From assembly GCF_021109255.1 (NCBI RefSeq), contig NZ_JAJODG010000002.1: DNA of 64,000 nucleotides, one strand, 5' to 3'. A model generated the notes under the pieces. That model did no database searches. It saw only the letters and a list, made by a program, of their open reading frames with translations, and was not told the DNA's origin. Both the position numbers and the translations under genes were made by a program. This DNA is from Merdimmobilis hominis. Its GTDB lineage: Bacteria > Bacillota > Clostridia > Oscillospirales > Ruminococcaceae. The first letter of the stretch is position 1. Each line of letters starts with the position of its first letter. Shown here piece after piece: positions 59,014 through 64,000 of this stretch.

Positions 59014-59895
59014 TTACTCTTCTTTCTGCTGGGCGGCGAGGACCTGGGCCTCCTCCAGCCACTTCTCATACAGGCCCTGTTCCTTCACATCGCCGATGAT
59101 GCGGTTGATCTCCTCCAACAGTTCCGGGTTGCCCTTGGGGATGGCTACAGCGGAACCGTCGCTGAACAGATCCCAGGGGATGTCGGCCATCATCAGCTCA
59201 GGGTAGCTGTCGCAATACCCTTGCCCGGTGGTAGTGGAGATGACCAGGGCATCGATCTTGCCGGATTGCAGCTGCAAAATACCGTCCCCCAGCTTGGCAA
59301 TGGGCACAATATTGGAATCGGGCAACATCTGCTGGGCGCCTTCCATCTGGATGGAGCCGTTTTGGGCCCCCACTTTGACCTCTGGTTTGTTGACTGTTTC
59401 AACAGAGGTGTAGATTCCGCTGTCCTCTTTGCGGATCATGATGCCCTGGCTGTTTTCTTGTTTGTTCTTATAAGGGGTGGAGAAATCCATCTTTTCAGCC
59501 CTCTCCGGCTTGGAAGCGATGCCGGAAATGGCCATATCGCATTTGTTTTCGGTGACCGAAGCCAGAACCGAATCAAAGTCCATAGGGTGGATTTCCAATT
59601 CCACCCCCAGCTCTTGGGCGATGTACTTGGCCAGTTCAATGTCCGCGCCCACATATTGGTCATCCCCCTGGCCCATTTTATCCAGGTCAATGAATTCATA
59701 GGGGGCATAATCCGGGCTGGTGACAAAAACAATCTTCCCCGCCTGTTTGATTTGTTCCAACCGGTTCTGCCCTGCAGAGGAACTGGGATTGGAGGCGGAG
59801 CTGGATTCCCCAGCACCGGAGTTGCTGCATCCGGCCATGGTTGCAGCCAGCGCCAAGGAAGCAAGGGTAAGGGCGAGCAGCTGTTTCATCTTCAT
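59014..59895 (-). CDS. Polar amino-acid-binding lipoprotein, copy 2
   Basis: The protein has 293 residues. Lipobox MAGC, Ser-rich linker, then SPDYAPYEFIDLDKMGQGDDQYVGADIELAKYIAQELGVEL and DMAISGIASKPERAEKMDFSTPY, nearly the same wording as copy 1. It differs most in the linker, in the YKNKQENSQGIMIRKE loop and near the C-terminus, where the ligand may be discriminated. AAAGGAGAA precedes the ATG at 59895. It has its own promoter and hairpin, so the two binding proteins may be made separately for one transporter. Confidence 0.92.
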   Translation of the reverse strand: MKMKQLLALTLASLALAATMAGCSNSGAGESSSASNPSSSAGQNRLEQIKQAGKIVFVTSPDYAPYEFIDLDKMGQGDDQYVGADIELAKYIAQELGVELEIHPMDFDSVLASVTENKCDMAISGIASKPERAEKMDFSTPYKNKQENSQGIMIRKEDSGIYTSVETVNKPEVKVGAQNGSIQMEGAQQMLPDSNIVPIAKLGDGILQLQSGKIDALVISTTTGQGYCDSYPELMMADIPWDLFSDGSAVAIPKGNPELLEEINRIIGDVKEQGLYEKWLEEAQVLAAQQKEE

Positions 59896-59958
59896 AAGGA
59901 TTCTCCTTTTTTGTTGGGATGCCAACCCAGTGGGGATGGTCTTGTTGAATTTATATAC

Positions 59959-59987
59959 ATTATATATACATATTTATTCTATATCAA
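59959..59987 (-). promoter_or_regulatory. Promoter of binding-protein copy 2
   Basis: Minus strand TTGATA (59987-59982), 17-bp spacer and TATAAT (59964-59959). The gap 59988-60225 beyond it holds an ATTGCAT/ATGCAAT repeat but no gene. Confidence 0.75.
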
Positions 59988-60225
59988 GAGCTTTTTCCAC
60001 CAAATAGCCGTAGATAAAAGAATATTTCTCTATATACATTGCATAATTATTCTATAAAATGCAATTCCCCTGTCATTTTCGAAATCCAAATCTTCCACAG
60101 TGAACAATTCCTGTCAAAAGTTCCCCTTCAAAACCGCGGACCCATAGGCTTTTCTCTGGCACTCCTTTGCCCTGTGCCGCATGGGCGCCTTCCAAGCGGG
60201 GCAAACTACTGGTGAGGTGATATGC

Positions 60226-60381
60226 ATGTCTTATGTCAGCCCCAAGATGCGCCCCCGGTTTGAGACCCTCTCGGTGGATCTAAAAAATGAAATTCTCCGG
60301 CGGGATGTCCGCATTGAGACCCTCCACGACCTGATCGCCGTCTTGGAACAGATTGTGCAGGATGGGGAAACTGCTCCTTAA
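60226..60381 (+). CDS. Small conserved protein of unknown function (51 aa)
   Basis: The protein has 51 residues: MSYVSPKMRPRFETLSVDLKN, then EILRRDVRIETLHDLIAVLEQIV. It is charged, with a helical C-terminal half. GAGGTG is 8 nt before the ATG at 60226. Small proteins with this wording occur widely in Oscillospiraceae as hypotheticals, by memory. It stands alone before a very long inverted repeat. Confidence 0.6.
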   Translation: MSYVSPKMRPRFETLSVDLKNEILRRDVRIETLHDLIAVLEQIVQDGETAP

Positions 60382-60432
60382 CCGGGGTTCTTTCCCCTTT
60401 GGCAGAGATCGCCCGGCCAAGTTCCAAAACAG

Positions 60433-60487
60433 GGCATAACAAATCCCTCCGTCAGTCTTCCCGTCTGACGGAGGGATTTGTTATGCC
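60433..60487. terminator. 23-bp perfect inverted repeat between converging genes
   Basis: The arms 60433-60455 and 60465-60487 are perfectly complementary over 23 bp with a 9-nt loop (core AAATCCCTCCGTCAG/CTGACGGAGGGATTT). It probably terminates both flanking genes but is longer than needed and has no long T run. Confidence 0.65.
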
Positions 60488-60498
60488 AATGGATCTGC

Positions 60499-61050
60499 CT
60501 ATCCCCTAGATTTTTGGCTCTTATGGGCCTGCAAATATTTGGCGGGCATACTCTCTACCAAAAGCTTGGCCATCTCCTCTGGAGGCTGAGCCATGCCGTC
60601 TGTAATCCATTCGGTAATCATCTGGGTGATCCCAGCAGCGGTGAATCGGATGGTAAACAGCATGGCGTCGTCACAGCGCTCCCGGCCACCCGCCATCCGC
60701 AGAAGGTTGTTTTGGCAACGCAGATAATACCCGTTATAAAAAGAATTGCATCCCGATGTAGTGATCACCTGTTGATAAAAATTCTTGCTCCGGGCCATAA
60801 GCCGCAAGCAGACCACCCAGACATGGGTAATATCTGCATCCACGTCAATGAGTTCAAAAGCCAGGCGGGTTTTTTCCTGATGAGTCCAGTCAATCAAATC
60901 GTATATATCCCGGAAATGGCGGTAGAAGGTCTGCCGGGAGAGGCCGCTTTCCTCAACAAGGTCAGTCACCCGAATTTTTGCAATGGGCTTTTGCTCCATA
61001 AGCCGTTCCAATGCTTCCGAAAATGCCCGTTTCGACTGTGCTTCCTTCAA
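60499..61050 (-). CDS. TetR-family transcriptional regulator
   Basis: The protein has 183 residues. The N-terminal helix-turn-helix KIRVTDLVEESGLSRQTFYRHFRDIYDLIDW is typical of TetR (DhaS-like subgroup); the C-terminal part is a variable ligand-binding domain. The start is a TTG at 61050 with AAAGGGAG 7 nt upstream. It is divergent from the AbgB-like hydrolase gene. Two palindromes overlap its own promoter, so it likely represses itself and the hydrolase. Confidence 0.88.
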   Translation of the reverse strand: MKEAQSKRAFSEALERLMEQKPIAKIRVTDLVEESGLSRQTFYRHFRDIYDLIDWTHQEKTRLAFELIDVDADITHVWVVCLRLMARSKNFYQQVITTSGCNSFYNGYYLRCQNNLLRMAGGRERCDDAMLFTIRFTAAGITQMITEWITDGMAQPPEEMAKLLVESMPAKYLQAHKSQKSRG

Positions 61051-61092
61051 ACCTCATCTCCCTTTCTCTGCAAATTGTGACATCTTTCTTGT

Positions 61093-61122
61093 ATTGTAAC
61101 ACACCTTTGGGCAAAGGGTCAA
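61093..61122 (-). promoter_or_regulatory. Promoter of the TetR gene
   Basis: Minus strand TTGACC (61122-61117), 18-bp spacer and TACAAT (61098-61093). Confidence 0.6.
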
Positions 61123-61134
61123 TTCTATGAATTG
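61104..61134. promoter_or_regulatory. Two palindromic operator candidates
   Basis: CCTTTG-GG-CAAAGG (61104-61117) lies in the promoter spacer and CAATTC-TAT-GAATTG (61120-61134) overlaps the -35 box. Both are perfect dyads, as expected for TetR-type operators. Confidence 0.55.
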
Positions 61135-61203
61135 TTTATGGAAAGAGAATCATAGAAAATAGTATTAGGCTATTTAGCTAAACTAGAAATGGAGGTAGTT
61201 ATT

Positions 61204-62595
61204 ATGTTCGGAAAAATTGCACAAGACGAAATCTTCGCCAAACAAGAAGAACTGATCGACCTGGCAAAAAAGATTTGGGAAAACCCTGAAATGAGTTTCC
61301 AGGAAGTCAAGGCCAGCCAATGGATTGCCGAATTCCTTGAAAAGGAAGGCTTTGCAGTAGAGCGCGCCTATGCCGGCGTACCCACTGCGCTTCGGGCGGT
61401 TTGGGGCAGTGGTAAGCCGGTGATCGGCTTCCTGGGGGAGTATGACGCCCTCTCCGCTCTGAGCCAGAAGGTCTCCACCCAGCGGGAAGCTGTTGTGGAA
61501 GGTGCACCTGGTCACGGATGCCAGCACAACCTGATGACTCCCGCCTGCATCGGCGCTGCTCTGGGGCTGAAAAAGGAGATGGAGGAAAAAGGACTTTCTG
61601 GTACTATTGTGGTATACGGCTGCCCCGCAGAGGAGGTTTTGACCGGTAAGGTCTTCATGGCCCGCGGCGGCGCCTTCCGGGAGCTGGATCTGGCTTTCTC
61701 CTGGCACGGCGGACCCTCCTGCGGCATGACCACCCTAGGCACCGTTACCACCGCTCTGAACAGCGCAAAATTCCACTTTAAGGGTGTTACCTCCCATGCG
61801 GCGGCAGATCCTCAAAACGGCCGCAGTGCCTTGGATGCTGTTCAGCTAATGAATATGGGCTGTGAGTTCCTGCGGGAGCATGTCACCGATGATGTGCGTA
61901 TCCACTATGCCTTTACCGATGTCCCCAGCTCTCCCAATGTAGTTCCCGGCAAAGCCAGCGTTTGGTACTTCTGCCGTGCTCTTTCCCGTGAAGCAGTGGA
62001 AGATGCTTATGCACGTATTGTCCGGGTTGCAGAAGGCGCTGCCCATATGACAGATACCCAGCTGGAGGTGGAGTTCACCGGTGGCTGCTACGAGATGCTG
62101 AACAACAAAGTTCTGTTTGAATTGTGCAACCAGGTGGTCAAAGATGTTGTCCCCACTGTCTGGAGCCAGGAAGATATTGACTTTGCTAAAGCCCTGAACG
62201 AGCAGAGCCCCATCTACCAGAAAATGATAGATTCCGGCAAGATCAAAGCAGGCACCCAGCTGGAAGAAAACCTGGTATTTGACATGAATGAGACCCTTGT
62301 GTCCGGCGGCGGCTCCACCGATGTCGCAGATGTACAGCATATTTGCCCCACTATGATGCTGACAACTCCCTCCAGTTGTATCGGTGCCCCTGGACACAGC
62401 TGGCAGAATGCCGCTTGCGCTGGTCATTCCATCGGCATGAAGGGGATGCTCTATGGCGCCCGGGTTATGGCGGTAGCCGCTCTCAAAGCCGTAGAAGATC
62501 CTTCCATCATCCAAGCGGCCAAAGCTGAGTTTGAAGAAAAGACTGCTGGCCATCCCTATGTCTGCCCCATCCCGGAAGAGGTACCCGTTCCCTAA
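61204..62595 (+). CDS. M20-family amidohydrolase, AbgB-like
   Basis: The protein has 463 residues. FLGEYDALSALSQ and the metal-site GHGCQHNLMTPACIGAALGLK (His ligand), YGCPAEEV (Glu pair) and SWHGGPSCGM, with the later APGHSWQNAACAGHSIGMKGM, match the AbgB/aminobenzoyl-glutamate hydrolase group of M20 peptidases. It cleaves an amide bond of a small aminoacyl substrate in the cytoplasm. GGAGG lies 8 nt before the ATG at 61204. The divergent TetR gene likely controls it. Confidence 0.88.
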   Translation: MFGKIAQDEIFAKQEELIDLAKKIWENPEMSFQEVKASQWIAEFLEKEGFAVERAYAGVPTALRAVWGSGKPVIGFLGEYDALSALSQKVSTQREAVVEGAPGHGCQHNLMTPACIGAALGLKKEMEEKGLSGTIVVYGCPAEEVLTGKVFMARGGAFRELDLAFSWHGGPSCGMTTLGTVTTALNSAKFHFKGVTSHAAADPQNGRSALDAVQLMNMGCEFLREHVTDDVRIHYAFTDVPSSPNVVPGKASVWYFCRALSREAVEDAYARIVRVAEGAAHMTDTQLEVEFTGGCYEMLNNKVLFELCNQVVKDVVPTVWSQEDIDFAKALNEQSPIYQKMIDSGKIKAGTQLEENLVFDMNETLVSGGGSTDVADVQHICPTMMLTTPSSCIGAPGHSWQNAACAGHSIGMKGMLYGARVMAVAALKAVEDPSIIQAAKAEFEEKTAGHPYVCPIPEEVPVP

Positions 62596-62602
62596 ACAAC
62601 AG

Positions 62603-62640
62603 ATAAAAGCCGGCTTGCTTAACGCAAGCCGGCTTTTTTA
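62603..62640 (+). terminator. Terminator of the AbgB-like gene
   Basis: AAAAGCCGGCTTGC/GCAAGCCGGCTTTT (62605-62618, 62624-62637) with a T run. Confidence 0.92.
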
Positions 62641-62868
62641 AACCAGAATTTAAACTGCCCACCAATGAAAAAATCCACCCAATCACAAGCCTAGATGGAT
62701 TTTGGACTAAGGCGGCAAAATCGATTTTTGGGGTTGGACCAACCGGCCTTCTGGCCGGCGGCGCTTTTGCGCCGTAAATTCGGCGCGAAGCGGCGAATTG
62801 CGCAGGGCGGGCTTTGCCCACCTGAGCATTTAAATACCGGAGGGTGGAGCGACCAACGGGAGCGGAAC
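62641..62868. other. GC-rich, hairpin-rich gap without a gene
   Basis: Short stems such as GGCC-TTCT-GGCC and GGCGC-TTTT-GCGCC follow one another at 62745-62830. A frame can be drawn through it but it runs over the tRNA-Thr gene and is not real. It may be a dispersed intergenic repeat; no second copy is in this window. Confidence 0.3.
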
Positions 62869-62909
62869 CCAAAAAGAAAGACACGCCATCGGCGTGTCTT
62901 TCTTTTTGG
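62869..62909 (-). terminator. Terminator of tRNA-Thr, sharing its CCA end
   Basis: A perfect stem of at least 17 bp, core AAAGACACGCC/GGCGTGTCTTT (to 62887 and from 62891), whose first arm contains the tRNA's encoded CCA. Confidence 0.85.
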
Positions 62910-62982
62910 AGCTGATGAACAGATTCGAACTGTCGACCTCTTCCTTACCAAGGAAGTGCTCTGCCTACTGAGCTACATCAGC
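62907..62982 (-). tRNA. tRNA-Thr (GGT anticodon)
   Basis: 76 nt. The acceptor GCTGATG pairs with CATCAGC; the anticodon stem-loop is CTTCC-TTGGTAA-GGAAG, giving GGT; the T loop TTCGAAT is present and CCA is encoded. Confidence 0.93.
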
Positions 62983-63009
62983 ATATGAAGTTGTCGGTCA
63001 ACGTGTTTA

Positions 63010-63038
63010 ATTATATCGGATTTGCCCCTATTTGTCAA
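63010..63038 (-). promoter_or_regulatory. Consensus promoter of tRNA-Thr
   Basis: Minus strand perfect TTGACA (63038-63033), 17-bp spacer, perfect TATAAT (63015-63010). The AT-rich rest of 63039-63224 shows no gene. Confidence 0.85.
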
Positions 63039-63224
63039 TAGCTTTTTTTCATTTTTTTTGACAATATCTTTGCTTGTTTTCCATATCCTTTTTTGCTGTT
63101 CCGCCCGTAAGTACCACTTCCCTTTAATAATTGGGAAAAGCCTTCCCCAATGTTATATGCCGATTTTTCTTTGCGGTCCAAGGCAATCCCTGGCACGGAA
63201 GATCAAGTTAGGCGGTAGGCCACC

Positions 63225-63268
63225 AAACAAAAAAAGCCGCCTAAGCTTCTTCACTTAAACGGCTTTTT
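63225..63268 (-). terminator. Terminator after tRNA-Trp
   Basis: Minus strand AAAAAGCCGTTTAAG...CTTAGGCGGCTTTTT (63268-63254, 63245-63231), 15 bp with two U-G pairs and a T run. Confidence 0.85.
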
Positions 63269-63343
63269 GGCAGGGGCAGAAGGACTTGAACCCTCGGCAC
63301 GTGGTTTTGGAGACCACTGCTCTACCGACTGAGCTATACCCCT
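63268..63343 (-). tRNA. tRNA-Trp (CCA anticodon)
   Basis: 76 nt. The acceptor AGGGGTA pairs with TGCCCCT; the anticodon stem-loop is GTGGT-CTCCAAA-ACCAC, giving CCA; CCA is encoded at the 3' end. Confidence 0.93.
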
Positions 63344-63347
63344 ATAT

Positions 63348-63424
63348 TGGTGGGCCATCAGGGATTCGAACCCGGGACCGACCGGTTATGAGCCGGTTGC
63401 TCTAACCAACTGAGCTAATGGCCC
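63348..63424 (-). tRNA. tRNA with CAT anticodon (Met, or Ile2)
   Basis: 77 nt. The acceptor GGGCCAT pairs with ATGGCCC; the anticodon stem-loop is ACCGG-CTCATAA-CCGGT. CAT usually means elongator Met, but the loop also fits a lysidine-modified Ile2 tRNA, which sequence alone does not settle. It is not the initiator, since the first acceptor pair is G-C. Confidence 0.85.
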
Positions 63425-63479
63425 ATAAAACAAAGAAGAAAGAAGCTGTGGTACCGCCCAATGGCGATACCACAACCAT

Positions 63480-63555
63480 TGGCTCCCCCTGTTGGGCTCG
63501 AACCAACGACCCTGCGGTTAACAGCCGCATGCTCTACCGACTGAGCTAAGGAGGA
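63480..63555 (-). tRNA. tRNA-Asn (GTT anticodon)
   Basis: 76 nt. The acceptor TCCTCCT pairs with AGGGGGA with one G-U; the anticodon stem-loop is TGCGG-CTGTTAA-CCGCA, giving GTT; CCA is encoded. Confidence 0.93.
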
Positions 63556-63628
63556 ATATCTAGTCAACACAAATTATTATATCCAAACCTCCGTTGAATG
63601 TCAAGGATTTTTTTCAATTTTTATCAAT

Positions 63629-63668
63629 ACAAAAGAAAAAAGGGCTGTGCAAAAGCACAGCCCTTTGA
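63629..63668 (-). terminator. Terminator of the inner 5S rRNA gene
   Basis: Minus strand AAAGGGCTGTGC/GCACAGCCCTTT (63666-63655, 63650-63639) and TTTTCTTTT. Confidence 0.9.
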
Positions 63669-63783
<115 letters not shown>

Positions 63784-63849
63784 ATTGTATAGAAAGCCTC
63801 AAGATGAGGCGTTCTCACAAGACGCTGTGGCGTTTTCCACAGCTAAGAA

Positions 63850-63882
63850 GAACACAAACGACCACATAAGTGGTCGTTTGCA
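63850..63882 (-). terminator. Terminator of the outer 5S rRNA gene
   Basis: CAAACGACCAC/GTGGTCGTTTG (63855-63865, 63870-63880) followed by TGTTCTTC on the minus strand. It separates the two 5S genes. Confidence 0.8.
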
Positions 63883-63885
63883 GGA

Positions 63886-64000
<115 letters not shown>

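Noticed and set aside
62695..62988. 97-codon open frame across the GC-rich gap
   Set aside because: Its C-terminal third is the reverse strand of tRNA-Thr and its terminator; this is a well-known false protein call next to tRNA genes.

Overview
The window reads as chromosomal DNA of a Gram-positive, anaerobic, spore-lineage Clostridia bacterium, most likely an Oscillospiraceae/Ruminococcaceae relative. The reasons are: strong AAGGAGG ribosome sites with frequent TTG/GTG starts; TTGACA-N17-TATAAT promoters; YtvI- and BofC-like sporulation-lineage proteins; MecA, PerR, an Rnf-type redox complex and NupOPQ/BmpA nucleoside uptake; and a high GC content (high-50s % by eye, not computed). No phage, CRISPR array or defence island was recognised. 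The one clearly foreign segment is a 1.3-kb AT-richer element at 48.15-49.41 kb.

Layout. 0-6 kb: end of a creatininase-family gene, an Imm33/DUF2185 protein, a two-domain FMN-binding lipoprotein, and the leftward aromatic operon aroA-aroC-chorismate mutase-grpB. That operon is preceded by an unannotated 38-codon leader peptide rich in Phe/Tyr/Trp and an intrinsic terminator. 6-16 kb: trxB, a nucleotide-sugar dehydrogenase, a sugar acetyltransferase, a C45 hydrolase, ACT regulator-lysC, YtvI, an alanine/glycine:cation symporter and small proteins. 16-27 kb: PBP1A, PerR, an orphan DctP lipoprotein, AlkD, the DHHW/MBOAT O-acetylation pair, an EamA exporter with a switch-like 5' leader, and a CofE-like protein. 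27-36 kb: a complete nucleoside uptake and salvage locus (deoD-deoB-cdd, bmpA-nupO-nupP-nupQ-pdp). 36-41 kb: a reduced, divergent rnfC-D-E-A cluster followed by a GH-like gene. 41-48 kb: mecA, rpe, htrA, a two-component system, ychF and a ThyX-like protein.

48-54 kb: the mobile element (terminal inverted repeats, an oriT-like core, peptidase E, a tnpV remnant) sits exactly inside the hairpin loop of a former convergent terminator. Next comes corA, with a long structured leader that holds a promoter, a terminator and a 27-codon leader peptide starting MNPDP, resembling the Mg2+-sensing MgtL peptide of enterobacteria. Then capD, ppa and a small sigma-region-4 gene pair. 54-64 kb: a patatin-GNAT fusion, a polar amino-acid ABC transporter with duplicated binding proteins, a TetR/AbgB divergon with palindromic operators, then four tRNAs and two tandem 5S rRNA genes that read leftward from an rRNA operon outside the window.

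The common theme is transcript-leader control: the aro operon, corA and the EamA gene each carry a leader with a short translated peptide, a terminator or a ribosome-site-masking hairpin. Promoter, terminator and start calls are read by eye from the sequence. Functional names rest on recognised family motifs, not database searches.
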